DNA of 64,000 nucleotides from Clostridiales bacterium (GTDB lineage Bacteria > Bacillota > Clostridia > Oscillospirales > Oscillospiraceae): positions 49,695 to 113,694 of the forward strand of contig JAJQEV010000010.1 in assembly GCA_021201475.1 (NCBI GenBank), written 5' to 3'. Made by a program: the position numbers and the translations under genes. Positions 50,756 to 58,925 of the stretch are shown one piece after another (the stretch's first letter is position 1; each line of letters opens with the position of its first letter). The notes beneath the pieces are model-generated. The model did no database searches. It saw only the letters and a program-made list of their open reading frames with translations, and was not told where the DNA came from.

Positions 50756-51208
50756 TCACCGCCTGCCCCCCGGCGAGGGCCGCTTCCCTCCGCCGGATTG
50801 CGGTTCGGCGTCCCCCTGCGCATTCAGGCAGCGGTGCGCCTCCTCCAGGATCGCCTTGTGGGCGGGATGGGACAGCCGTGCCAGGGCCTGCCCATAGGGC
50901 AGGCAAAACACCCTGCGCACCTCCCCCGTCTGCCGAACCGGCTCCGTGCAGCAGGCGATAAAGTAGGCGACCCGTTTCCGGCTGCCGTTGTGCAGGGTGT
51001 ATTCCACCTGGAAGCGCTTCGACCCCACCAGTGTGGCGTGGACGCCGGCTTCCTCCCAGATCTCCCGAAGTGCGGCCTGCTTCTCCGTCTCCCCCGGCTC
51101 TATATGGCCCTTGGGGAAGCCGATGTCGCCATTGTATTCCTGCACCAGAATGTACCGCCGTGCCCCCGCCTCCTGGCGATACAGCACCGCGCCTGCGCTG
51201 TGCACCAT
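50756..51208 (-). CDS. Nudix hydrolase
   Basis: The product is about 150 residues with a complete Nudix box GHIEPGETEKQAALREIWEEAG near residues 34-56, after an N-terminal VHSAGAVLYRQ. Ap4A or (d)NTP hydrolysis is typical; the KGHIEPGE form resembles bis(5'-nucleosyl)-tetraphosphatases. The ATG at 51208 with AGAGGCAGG upstream is chosen. The C-terminal 20 residues are low-complexity. Confidence 0.88.
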   Translation of the reverse strand: MVHSAGAVLYRQEAGARRYILVQEYNGDIGFPKGHIEPGETEKQAALREIWEEAGVHATLVGSKRFQVEYTLHNGSRKRVAYFIACCTEPVRQTGEVRRVFCLPYGQALARLSHPAHKAILEEAHRCLNAQGDAEPQSGGGKRPSPGGRR

Positions 51209-51232
51209 TTCGCACACCTGCCTCTTTTCGGG

Positions 51233-51276
51233 ATAAAAAGCAAGCTGTCTTGAATCCCAACAATTCAAGACAGCTT
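51233..51276 (-). terminator. Terminator of the tRNA-Ser gene
   Basis: On the minus strand, AAGCTGTCTTGAAT and ATTCAAGACAGCTT form a perfect 14-bp stem with a 7-base loop, followed by GCTTTTTAT. It starts three bases after the tRNA CCA end. Confidence 0.9.
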
Positions 51277-51278
51277 CC

Positions 51279-51369
51279 TGGCGGAGTAGGAGGGATTCGA
51301 ACCCTCGAGCCGCGTACACGGCTACACGATTTCCAATCGTGCTCGTTATGACCGCTTCGATACTACTCC
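51279..51369 (-). tRNA. tRNA-Ser (GGA)
   Basis: Read on the minus strand, the acceptor stem GGAGTAG pairs with CTACTCC, and G then CCA is encoded at the end. The anticodon arm CACGATT-GGA-AATCGTG gives anticodon GGA, and a long variable arm (type II tRNA) is present, with TTCGAATC in the T arm. Length is about 91 with CCA. Confidence 0.95.
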
Positions 51370-51419
51370 ATATATCAAGTGTTGCCCCGCGAAACCGCTC
51401 GTTTCCCGCAACAAGAGAT

Positions 51420-51447
51420 ATTATAGCAGAAATTTGAATTTCGTCAA
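51420..51447 (-). promoter_or_regulatory. Promoter of tRNA-Ser
   Basis: On the minus strand TTGACG (51447-51442), 16 bases, TATAAT (51425-51420). It lies about 50 bases before the tRNA. Confidence 0.65.
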
Positions 51448-51465
51448 GGGGTAATTCCAAAAAAA

Positions 51466-52182
51466 TCAATCTTTTCCGCAGGAGCGCCCCGTGCGGCTCC
51501 AGTCGATGGGCGCACCCCCCTGCTGCACCAGAAACCCGTTCACCTGGCTGAAGGGGCGCGACCCAAAGAAGCCCCTGCTGGCGGACAGCGGGCTGGGATG
51601 ATTGCTTTTCAGCACAAGGCGGGGGTAGGGGCTGCACTCCGGCGCGACAAGCGCGGCCTTGGTCTGGGCCGCCTTCCCCCACAGCAGATAGGCCACCGGC
51701 TGGGGCAGACGGACGGTCTGGCGCAGGATCTCCGTGGTGAACTGCTCCCAGCCCCAGCCCTTATGGCTGCCTGCCTGCCCGTCGTAGACGGTCAGCACAT
51801 TGTTCAGCAGGAGGACGCCCTGCTCCGCCCAGCCGGTCAGGTCGCCGGAGGTGGGCGGGTTCACGCCCAAATCGCTCTGCAGCTCCTTGTAAATATTCCG
51901 CAGGCTGGGGGGAACCCTGACCCCCTCCTGTACGGAGAAGGCCAGCCCGTGGGCCTGCCCCGCCTCATGGTAGGGGTCCTGCCCCACCACCACGCAGCGC
52001 ACCTGCTCCGGCGGCGTTAAGCGCAGGGCGGTAAAGAGCTGCTCCTTCGGCGGGTAGACGGTGGGGCTCCCCTGGGCATAGGCAGTCTCCACACGGTCAA
52101 ACAGCGTTTCACACCACAACTCCTTGTTCAGCGGCAGCAGCACATCCCGCCAGCCGCCCAGCTCATAGTCCTTCAAAGGCAT
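51466..52182 (-). CDS. ung: Uracil-DNA glycosylase
   Basis: The 238-residue family-1 UDG has the water-activating GQDPYHEAGQAHGLAFSV motif, NNVLTV, and the C-terminal HPSPLSASRGFFG loop that reaches into the minor groove. It removes uracil from DNA in base-excision repair. It is divergent from the 3-methyladenine glycosylase, forming a DNA-repair pair. Confidence 0.95.
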   Translation of the reverse strand: MPLKDYELGGWRDVLLPLNKELWCETLFDRVETAYAQGSPTVYPPKEQLFTALRLTPPEQVRCVVVGQDPYHEAGQAHGLAFSVQEGVRVPPSLRNIYKELQSDLGVNPPTSGDLTGWAEQGVLLLNNVLTVYDGQAGSHKGWGWEQFTTEILRQTVRLPQPVAYLLWGKAAQTKAALVAPECSPYPRLVLKSNHPSPLSASRGFFGSRPFSQVNGFLVQQGGAPIDWSRTGRSCGKD

Positions 52183-52216
52183 ATCCTGTCACTTCCGTTT
52201 GCAGAAACAAATTCCG

Positions 52217-52261
52217 TATGATATAATACCGGTATCATCATACCACGGAGGGGTTCCAATG
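52217..52261 (+). promoter_or_regulatory. Palindromic promoter region of the 3-methyladenine glycosylase gene
   Basis: A TATAAT-like box (within GATATAATACC) overlaps the perfect palindrome ATACCGGTAT (52226-52235). It is followed by CACGGAGGGG as ribosome site before ATG 52259. The palindrome could be an operator for a damage-response regulator; this is inference. Confidence 0.4.
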
Positions 52262-52873
52262 GCAAGGCTTGACGTCGCTTTTTATGACCGGGACACCAGG
52301 CTGGTGGCCCGGGAACTGCTGGGGAACTACCTGGTGCGCCGCTGGGACGGGGCAGCTCTGGTCTGCCGCATCACCGAGACGGAGGCCTACATTGGCCGGA
52401 TGGACAAGGCCTGCCACGCCTACCAGTACCGCCGCACCGCCCGGACGGAGCCACTCTTTGCCCCGCCGGGTCATGCCTACGTCTACCTGATTTACGGGAT
52501 GTACCACTGCCTGAACCTGGTGACGGAAGCGGAGGGCGAGCCTGCCGCCGTGCTGATTCGGGGCGGGCAGCCGGTGTCCGGTCTGGCCCAAATGGCTCGT
52601 CTCCGCTACGGCAAAGCGCCAGACGCGCTGACTGCCTACCAGTCCCGTAACCTGCTGAACGGCCCCGGCAAACTGTGCCAGGCGCTGGCCATCACCCGGG
52701 CGGATAATCTGGCTGACCTGACCGGAGATGCCCTGTACGTCTGCGCCGCGCCGGAGGACGCGGGGCTGCCTATCCCTGCTCAGCCGGTGGGGGAAATCCA
52801 TGTCACGAAGCGCATCGGCATTGACTACGCGGAGGAAGCGGCAGACTTCCCCTGGCGGTATTACATCGACTGA
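52259..52873 (+). CDS. 3-methyladenine DNA glycosylase (AAG/MPG type)
   Basis: The product is about 204 residues matching the AAG family: ARELLGNYLVR, RITETEAYIG (catalytic Glu), CHAYQYRRTART, HAYVYLIYGMYHCLNLVTE and LLNGPGKLCQALAIT. It excises alkylated purines. The ATG at 52259 follows GGAGGGG. It is adjacent to ung and followed closely by a HAD gene. Confidence 0.94.
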   Translation: MARLDVAFYDRDTRLVARELLGNYLVRRWDGAALVCRITETEAYIGRMDKACHAYQYRRTARTEPLFAPPGHAYVYLIYGMYHCLNLVTEAEGEPAAVLIRGGQPVSGLAQMARLRYGKAPDALTAYQSRNLLNGPGKLCQALAITRADNLADLTGDALYVCAAPEDAGLPIPAQPVGEIHVTKRIGIDYAEEAADFPWRYYID

Positions 52874-52888
52874 GGTTTGGAGGGCGCC

Positions 52889-53578
52889 ATGCTGCTGTTT
52901 GATTTAGACGGAACGCTGATCGATTCCAACGAGGTTTGGCGGGAGGTGGATGTCCGCTTCCTGGCCAGACGGGGGCTGCCGTGGTCCAGGGAATACCACG
53001 AGGGGGTGGTTCATGCCAGCCTTTCCGCCGGGGCGAGGTTCACCAGGGAGTTCTGCCATTTGGAGGACAGCGAGGAATCCATCATCGCGGAGTGGCTCTC
53101 CATGGTGCAGCAGAGCTATGGGGAGGAGATTCCCCTGAAGCCGGGGGTCAGGGAGTTTCTCTCCCTCTGCGCCCACCGGGGGGAGCAGATGGCCGTTTAC
53201 ACCTCCTGCGCCCGCCCGCTCTGCGAGGCCGTCCTGTGCCATCACGGCATTGACCGCCGTTTTGAGGCGGTGTTGTACGCCTCCGAGCTGGGTGTGGAGA
53301 AACGCGCTCCGGAAGGGTTCCGCATGGCTGCGGCCCGGCTGGGGGCCGCTCCGGCGGACTGTATCTTTTTCGACGACTCCCCCCTGTCCTGCGCCGGGGC
53401 GCTGGAGGCCGGTATGGTGACGGTGGGGGTCTATGACCCCATGTTCGCCTCCAGCGAAGCGGAGATGCGCCGATGCTGCCACGGGTACCTGCGTTCCTTT
53501 ACCGAGGCAGCACTCACGCCGGAGGGCGCCTTCGCTTTCCTGCAACGGGAGCGCCCGGGCGCGGCGCAAGAATTTTGA
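52889..53578 (+). CDS. HAD-family hydrolase
   Basis: The product is about 229 residues: HAD motif I FDLDGTLIDSNEVW (nucleophile Asp), motif II YTSC, Lys in VEKRAPEGF, and motif IV IFFDDSPLS. The helical cap between residues 15 and 85 puts it in the beta-phosphoglucomutase/phosphoglycolate-phosphatase group. Substrate is unknown. GGAGGGC is just before the ATG, 15 bases after the glycosylase stop. Confidence 0.85.
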   Translation: MLLFDLDGTLIDSNEVWREVDVRFLARRGLPWSREYHEGVVHASLSAGARFTREFCHLEDSEESIIAEWLSMVQQSYGEEIPLKPGVREFLSLCAHRGEQMAVYTSCARPLCEAVLCHHGIDRRFEAVLYASELGVEKRAPEGFRMAAARLGAAPADCIFFDDSPLSCAGALEAGMVTVGVYDPMFASSEAEMRRCCHGYLRSFTEAALTPEGAFAFLQRERPGAAQEF

Positions 53579-53597
53579 CCGGAGCGCCTTTTCACGC

Positions 53598-53626
53598 TTG
53601 ACATTCCTGCCGGAAAAAGTTATAAT
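53598..53626 (+). promoter_or_regulatory. Promoter of tRNA-Pro
   Basis: TTGACA (53598-53603), 17 bases, TATAAT (53621-53626), 12 bases before the tRNA. It matches the consensus exactly. Confidence 0.85.
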
Positions 53627-53637
53627 AACGTTTGTTG

Positions 53638-53714
53638 CGGGATGTGGCGAAGTTTGGTATCGCGCTTGGTTCGGGTCCAAGAGGCCCCGGGTTCGAATCC
53701 CGGCATTCCGACCA
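53638..53714 (+). tRNA. tRNA-Pro (CGG)
   Basis: The acceptor stem CGGGATG/CATTCCG (with G-T pairing) ends in encoded ACCA. The anticodon loop TTCGGGT gives anticodon CGG. C1 at the 5' end and GTTCGAATC in the T arm are typical of bacterial tRNA-Pro. Confidence 0.95.
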
Positions 53715-53715
53715 T

Positions 53716-53772
53716 AACCGGACATCGGCTTGATGCAATGCGCATCAGCATCGGTGTCCGGTTTTTCGTTTT
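53716..53772 (+). terminator. Terminator after tRNA-Pro
   Basis: AACCGGACATCGG and TCGGTGTCCGGTT form the outer stem, with an inner GATGC/GCATC hairpin, followed by TTTTCGTTTTTTT. Confidence 0.8.
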
Positions 53773-53820
53773 TTTGTTCTATCGTCGCAGTGTGATGGAG
53801 GGATGCATCCAGACGGCCCT

Positions 53821-55134
53821 CTACCGCTGACGGGGACGCTTCCCGCCCCTGCGCCGCTTCCGCTCCCCGCTCGGGAGACGGACGGTAAAGGTGACCCGTC
53901 CGTTGGTACAATCGACCTGAATCTCCCCCTGGTGCGCTACCACGATGGTCTGGGCAATGGTCAGGCCCAGGCCGTAATGCCCGGTGCCGCTGCGGTTGGC
54001 GTCGCTGCGGAAGAAGCGGACAAAAATCTCCGACCTGTCCCCTTCCGGGATGAAGCCGGGATTGGAGACCGTCAGCACCGCCTCCCCCCGCTCCTGGCGC
54101 AGCGCTATGGAGATGCTGCCCGCCCCTTCGCTGTGGGATAGGGCGTTATCCATCAGGATGGCGACCAGCTGGCTCAGCTGGCCAGGGTTACCCGGAATGG
54201 TAATATGCTCGTCGATTTGCTCCTCCAGCGTCCGCCCCTGCTCAAAGGCCACCCCTTCAAAGGGGAGCACCCCGCCCAGCACCAGGCGGCTAAAGTCCAG
54301 CGGCTCCATTTGGGGCGCTTCCCGCTCCGCCCGCACCAGGGTCAGCAGCTCGCTGACCAGCCCGGCCATCCGGCCGCTCTCAGAGCGGATGTTGCTGAGC
54401 CACCTGTTTTCGCCGATTTCGCGTTCCAGCAGCTCCGCATTGGCCTCCACTACGGAGACCGGTGTTTTCAGCTCGTGCCCCGCGTCAGAGATAAACTGCC
54501 GCTGTCGGCGGTCGCTCTCCTCCAGGGGGCGAATGATCCAGCGGGCCAGGCCGATGGCGCACAGAAAAAGCACCGCCACCATGACCGCACCCAGGAGCAA
54601 CGCGTTGCGGAACAGGGTGGTGAAGCTGTCGGAGACCAGAGTATTGTCCATCAGCACCACCAAGGTGTAGGCATCCTCCGCATCGATGCAGTAGACGAAG
54701 TTGCCATAGGTCCCCTGGCTTTGGCCATTCCCCAGGATGGTTTCCGCTACACCGGAGAGCTGACTCTCCGTGTACAGCGTACCGTCGCCCATGTCTACGC
54801 TGAAGGACTGACCGTCTTCATCAAAGGCCACGGAATAAAAGGAGGAAAGCAGATAGCGGGTGCTGTCATGGTCTGGCGGCTCGTCCCGTTCCGGGGGGCT
54901 GTCCCCCTGATGCGATTCCTCCGTGATCTGTATCTCGCTGGGGTTGCCGTTCTCCCGGTACTGGGTCACATATATCTCCAGCATATCCTGATTGTCCTGA
55001 TACAGCTCCTGATAGCTGAGGATGTAGATGGCGGCCAGGGTAACGGCAAACAGCAGCAGAAACACCGCCATGATGACCGCCACGATCTGCCGTCGGGATC
55101 GCTGAAACGCGCTGCGTTGCCGTCCTTTACCCAC
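53821..55134 (-). CDS. Sensor histidine kinase (two-TM, extracellular sensor)
   Basis: The 437-residue kinase starts at GTG (overlapping the regulator stop). TM1 is at about 17-40, an extracytoplasmic sensor domain of about 140 residues follows (acidic, containing TRYLLSSFYSVAFDEDGQSF), and TM2 is at about 180-200. The H-box is SDAGHELKTPVSVVEANAELL, the N-box LMDNALSHSE, and the G-box GHYGLGLTIAQ. The C-terminus is Arg-rich. It is paired with the upstream OmpR-type regulator. Confidence 0.9.
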   Translation of the reverse strand: MGKGRQRSAFQRSRRQIVAVIMAVFLLLFAVTLAAIYILSYQELYQDNQDMLEIYVTQYRENGNPSEIQITEESHQGDSPPERDEPPDHDSTRYLLSSFYSVAFDEDGQSFSVDMGDGTLYTESQLSGVAETILGNGQSQGTYGNFVYCIDAEDAYTLVVLMDNTLVSDSFTTLFRNALLLGAVMVAVLFLCAIGLARWIIRPLEESDRRQRQFISDAGHELKTPVSVVEANAELLEREIGENRWLSNIRSESGRMAGLVSELLTLVRAEREAPQMEPLDFSRLVLGGVLPFEGVAFEQGRTLEEQIDEHITIPGNPGQLSQLVAILMDNALSHSEGAGSISIALRQERGEAVLTVSNPGFIPEGDRSEIFVRFFRSDANRSGTGHYGLGLTIAQTIVVAHQGEIQVDCTNGRVTFTVRLPSGERKRRRGGKRPRQR

Positions 55135-55810
55135 AGTCCCACCTCAATTCATATCCGGCCCCGCGGATCGCCTTGATCTCCACCCGGGAGCCGACGAAGG
55201 CCAGTTTCTTTCGGACGAAGGAGACATAGACCTCCACCTTATTATACTCCGCCTCGTCCTCATAGCCCCAGATTTTCATGGCCAGCTGCTCCTTGGATAA
55301 AATCTGCTTTTGATTTGAAATCAGGTATTCCAGCACCCGGCACTCCTTTTCGCTGAGGTGGACGCTCTGTCCGGTAGCGGTGCAGTGCAGCGTCAGGGCT
55401 CTGACATCCAGCGCCAGGTCGCCGGCGCACAGCCGGTCCTCCACCAACGGCATCCCCCGGCGGCACAGAGCCCGCACCCGGGCCAGCAGTTCCCGGGGCT
55501 GGAAGGGCTTTGTGACGTAATCGTCGGCCCCGGCGTCCAGGCCCAGCACCTTGTCGTCCAGCTCCCCCTTGGCGGTAAGCATCAAAATGGGGGTGCGGAC
55601 GCCCTGCTGCCTGCTCCGGGCCGCCACCTCCACCCCTGACAGACCGGGCAGCATCACGTCCAGGATGACGCCGTCATACTGCCCGCTGCAAATAGCCGCA
55701 AGGCCGTCGTCCCCGCGGAAGAAGCAGTCCACATCGTACCCCTCCTGCCGCAGAAGCTCCCGAAGGGCGTCCGCCATCCGGGGTTCATCTTCCACCAGCA
55801 ACAGCTTCAT
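55127..55810 (-). CDS. OmpR-family response regulator
   Basis: The product is about 227 residues: receiver with EDEP, phospho-Asp in VILDVMLPG, Thr in MLTAKG, Lys in VTKPFQ. The winged helix includes LSEKECRVLEYLISNQKQILSKEQLAMKIWGY. ATG 55810 has GAGAGGAG upstream. It is divergent from the large lipoprotein gene, with a 15-bp-arm palindrome between them that is likely its own or its target's control site. Confidence 0.92.
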   Translation of the reverse strand: MKLLLVEDEPRMADALRELLRQEGYDVDCFFRGDDGLAAICSGQYDGVILDVMLPGLSGVEVAARSRQQGVRTPILMLTAKGELDDKVLGLDAGADDYVTKPFQPRELLARVRALCRRGMPLVEDRLCAGDLALDVRALTLHCTATGQSVHLSEKECRVLEYLISNQKQILSKEQLAMKIWGYEDEAEYNKVEVYVSFVRKKLAFVGSRVEIKAIRGAGYELRWDCG

Positions 55811-55852
55811 CTCCGGCATCTCCTCTCTGTGTGCGTGATGCTGTCTGAGTTT

Positions 55853-55921
55853 ACTATACCACAAAAACCTTGAAAAAAGATGGAAGGCTTCAATCTTTTT
55901 TCAAGGTAGCCATGATAGGAT
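55853..55921. promoter_or_regulatory. Divergent control region with a 15-bp-arm palindrome
   Basis: ACCTTGAAAAAAGAT (55867-55881) and its exact inverse ATCTTTTTTCAAGGT (55893-55907) flank 11 bases; the centre is 55887. A minus-strand -10 TATAGT lies at 55858-55853 and a plus-strand -10-like TAGGAT at 55916-55921, each 31.5 bases from the centre. The palindrome thus occupies both -35 regions, as expected for an activator or shared repressor site. Confidence 0.6.
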
Positions 55922-55950
55922 AGCCAAAAAGGAACTAGGAGGTCTTTCCT

Positions 55951-58422
55951 ATGAAGAAACTCACCGCGCTGTTCTGCGCCCTGGCCATGGTACTGAGCCT
56001 GGCCGCCTGCAGCAGCACATCCTCAGGCTCGGAAGCGGAGGAATCCGCGTCGGGAACTGTGGCGGAAGCAGAGGACACTGCCGATTCTGCCGCAGAGGCC
56101 GAGACGACTGCCTCCGACAAGGAGTATATCGAATCCACGCTGAACCTGGCCAACAACACCGACTACACCTGGAGCTATAACTCCGGCGCGGACGCCTGGG
56201 TCATGTCCATCGTCTCCGCTGTTGCCTACCCGGAGATCGAGGACGAGGAGGGCGTCTCTGTTTGCGTGCCCGGCGGCTATGTCACCGGCATCGACACCGA
56301 CGGGGATGGCTCCGCCGACGTGACGGCGGACAGCTATACCGAGGCGGTCAACGGCAGCCTGGTTATCGACTATGACGCCGAGATCACCAGCACCAACGGC
56401 CAGGTATACACCGCCGCCACCGCGCCGGTGATTCTGAACACCGGCGCCGCAGGCTACAGCTCCTCCACCAATACCCAGGCAGCCACCACCTACGCCGCCG
56501 AGGGCTACATCAACGTCGCCTGCGGCAACCGGGGCAAGCAGGACACCGCCACTGACGAGGACGGCAACACCTATTACACCGGCGACGCCCCCTCCTGCCT
56601 GGCCGACCAGAAGGCCGCCGCCCGGTTCGTGAAGTACAACATCCTGCTGGGCAACCTCCCCGGCAGCGTGGATTACCTTGTCTCCACCGGCGGCTCCGGC
56701 GGCGGCGCCCACGCCACCATGTTTGCGGCCACCTCCAATAATCCCGACTTCTACCCCTATCAGGCGGAAGTGGGCGCGGTTGGCTGCTACCTGAACGAGG
56801 ACGGCAGCTATTCCACCACCGTCACCATCAACGGCGAAGAGGTGGAGCTGTCCGACGGTGCCTGGGGCTGCATCGCCTACAGTGCCATCACCTCCCTCTA
56901 CGAGGCGGATATGGCGCTGGCCTTTGAGTACTATCTGGACACCGATTATTCCTTCGGCTCCGACTTCCAGGCCCAGCTGGCGGAGTACCTCTCCGAAGCC
57001 TATATGGAGTATATCAATGAGCAGAATTTGACCGTGGAAGAGGCTGACGTGGGCTTCGACCTGGATGGGGACGGGACGCTGGCCAGCACCATCGCCCTGA
57101 CCATCGAATATGACGAGGAACTGTACGCCGACACCAACGGCTACGGCGGAACCTACCTCGACCTGTATCTGGCGGAATTTGTCTCCAACCTCCAGTGGTA
57201 CCTGGACAACCTGGACTATGCCGACGGCTGGACCTGGTTTGATGCCGACGGCAACGCCCTCTCCGATGAGGAGGTAGCCGCTATGTCCACCGAGGACAAG
57301 GCGGAAGCCTTCCTGGAGGGCCGCTACACGGCCTCCAGCAGCGGCGGCATGAGCGGCGACCTGCCCAGCGGCATGAACGGTGCGGCAGACTTCGCCGGCG
57401 GCAAGGGCGACAGCGCTGACAGCGAGCTGCCTGGCGATATGGACACGGACAGTCTGCCGGACGGCGCTGACGCCAGCGGTCTGGCCGACGGTGAATTGCC
57501 TGATGGCATGGACACGGGCAGCCTGCCCGATGGCGACACCACCGGCAGAGGCGGCATGGGCGGCTTCCCCGGCGGCGATACGGACAGCGAAAGTCTGACG
57601 GACGGCGAACTGCCGGATGATATTGATACCGACAGCCTGCCGGACGGAGGGGCGGACAGTTCCTCCTCTATCACCAACGAGAATGTGGACACCAGCGGGG
57701 ACACCATGGACGTAGGTACCCCCGACGCAGGCACCACCCAGGCCGCAGGCAGTAGCACTGACTCCGCCAACTACTCCAGCTATGAGGAGATGGTGGAGGC
57801 CTACGCCGCCGACATCGCGGAACTGGAGGAAGGCGACGAGTACGGCAACAACCTGGTCTCCCTGTACAACCCGCTGAACTATATCGGCAACGGGGACACG
57901 GAAGGCCCCGCCTGGACCCGCATCCTTATGGGTGCCTCTGAGGGGGATATGTCCATGTTCTCCTCCCTGAACCTGCAAATCGCCTGGCTGAACAGCGGCA
58001 CCGACTGCGAAATCGAGTGGCAGTGGGACGGCGGCCATGTGCCTTCTGAGATTCTGAGCAGTTCCTTCTCCCTCTACGTTGACCAGATGTACGCCGAGTA
58101 CGCGGACGGCGTGGCGGTGGAGACCCCCGCCGCCGAGGCCCAGACGACCAACGGCACCTCCACCGAGGCCAGCGGCACCGACCTGAGCGGCTGGGTAGAC
58201 TATTCCGACATCACCAGCGTCTCCTTCTCCCTGGCGGACGCCGTCTCTTACCGCACGGCGGGGGCCAGCAAGGCCATGCCCGGCTTCGACGTCATCGACT
58301 ACGGCCAGGAGGACTACGTCTTCGGCAGCAGCACCCAGGACGCCCGCCACTGGGACACCTTCCTGCTGGAAATCTTTCAGGAGTACGCGGATACCCTCTC
58401 CCCGCTGTTCAACGCCGGGTAA
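55951..58422 (+). CDS. Tannase/feruloyl-esterase-like alpha/beta-hydrolase lipoprotein
   Basis: The 823-residue protein has a lipoprotein signal (LSLAACSS, lipidated Cys about 20) and an acidic linker. The hydrolase part contains GYINVACGNRGKQ, then VSTGGSGGGAHATMFAATSNNPDFYPYQ, whose GGSGGG elbow matches the GxSxGG of subtype A tannases, and a late WQWDGGHVPSE with a possible catalytic His. Residues about 470-600 are a low-complexity insertion rich in LPDGxDTDSLPDG units. It probably cleaves plant phenolic esters at the cell surface. Induction through the adjacent two-component system is likely. Confidence 0.65.
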   Translation: MKKLTALFCALAMVLSLAACSSTSSGSEAEESASGTVAEAEDTADSAAEAETTASDKEYIESTLNLANNTDYTWSYNSGADAWVMSIVSAVAYPEIEDEEGVSVCVPGGYVTGIDTDGDGSADVTADSYTEAVNGSLVIDYDAEITSTNGQVYTAATAPVILNTGAAGYSSSTNTQAATTYAAEGYINVACGNRGKQDTATDEDGNTYYTGDAPSCLADQKAAARFVKYNILLGNLPGSVDYLVSTGGSGGGAHATMFAATSNNPDFYPYQAEVGAVGCYLNEDGSYSTTVTINGEEVELSDGAWGCIAYSAITSLYEADMALAFEYYLDTDYSFGSDFQAQLAEYLSEAYMEYINEQNLTVEEADVGFDLDGDGTLASTIALTIEYDEELYADTNGYGGTYLDLYLAEFVSNLQWYLDNLDYADGWTWFDADGNALSDEEVAAMSTEDKAEAFLEGRYTASSSGGMSGDLPSGMNGAADFAGGKGDSADSELPGDMDTDSLPDGADASGLADGELPDGMDTGSLPDGDTTGRGGMGGFPGGDTDSESLTDGELPDDIDTDSLPDGGADSSSSITNENVDTSGDTMDVGTPDAGTTQAAGSSTDSANYSSYEEMVEAYAADIAELEEGDEYGNNLVSLYNPLNYIGNGDTEGPAWTRILMGASEGDMSMFSSLNLQIAWLNSGTDCEIEWQWDGGHVPSEILSSSFSLYVDQMYAEYADGVAVETPAAEAQTTNGTSTEASGTDLSGWVDYSDITSVSFSLADAVSYRTAGASKAMPGFDVIDYGQEDYVFGSSTQDARHWDTFLLEIFQEYADTLSPLFNAG

Positions 58423-58453
58423 GAGCGCCCCCACAATCACATAACCATGCTGA

Positions 58454-58493
58454 CAGCCAGCCCGCAGCACACTGCGGGCTGGCTGCCTTGTTG
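58454..58493 (+). terminator. Terminator after the tannase-like gene
   Basis: CAGCCAGCCCGCA and TGCGGGCTGGCTG form a 13-bp stem with a short loop, then CCTTGTTG. The T-run is weak. Confidence 0.65.
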
Positions 58494-58526
58494 CAGCAGC
58501 GTGCCGCGCCCGGTCCGCACATCCGC

Positions 58527-58554
58527 TTGCATTTTAACGCCGCCATGCTATAAT
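58527..58554 (+). promoter_or_regulatory. Promoter of the HPr-EI operon
   Basis: TTGCAT (58527-58532), 16 bases, TATAAT (58549-58554), about 80 bases before the HPr start. Confidence 0.7.
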
Positions 58555-58636
58555 GGAGGCAGTTTACAAAACCTCAATCGAAAGGCAGCCGCTTCCGGTA
58601 CCTTTGCCGGACGCAAGTGGCCGGAACGGTGTTTTT

Positions 58637-58897
58637 ATGAAACAGTTCACCTATATCGTCCAAAGCCCCCACGGTCTCCACGCCCGCCCCGCCGGCCTGC
58701 TGGCGAAGCAGGCGAAAACTTATACCGACACCGTCATCACCCTGACCAAAGGGAACAAAACGGTGAAGGCCAGTCAGCTGCTGCGAGTCCTCAACCTGGA
58801 AATCCAATGCGGGGATACCATCACAGTCACCGCGGAGGGGGCGGAGGAGGATACCGCATGGAACGATATGCAGGCGTTCTTCCTGCTGAACCTGTGA
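58637..58897 (+). CDS. ptsH: Phosphocarrier protein HPr
   Basis: The 86-residue HPr has the active-site block SPHGLHARPAGLLAKQ (phospho-His about 15). VKASQLLRVLNLEIQCGDTI contains a Ser near position 46, the regulatory HPr-kinase site in Gram-positives, though its local context is unusual. It carries phosphate from Enzyme I to sugar-specific EII proteins, none of which are in the window. The ribosome site is weak. Confidence 0.92.
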   Translation: MKQFTYIVQSPHGLHARPAGLLAKQAKTYTDTVITLTKGNKTVKASQLLRVLNLEIQCGDTITVTAEGAEEDTAWNDMQAFFLLNL

Positions 58898-58925
58898 ATC
58901 TCCGTCCGGAGGGGAGACAGCTACC

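Noticed and set aside
56023..58470. 815-codon frame antisense to the tannase-like lipoprotein
   Set aside because: Gly/Val/His-rich shadow; the plus strand has a signal peptide, ribosome site and hydrolase elbow.
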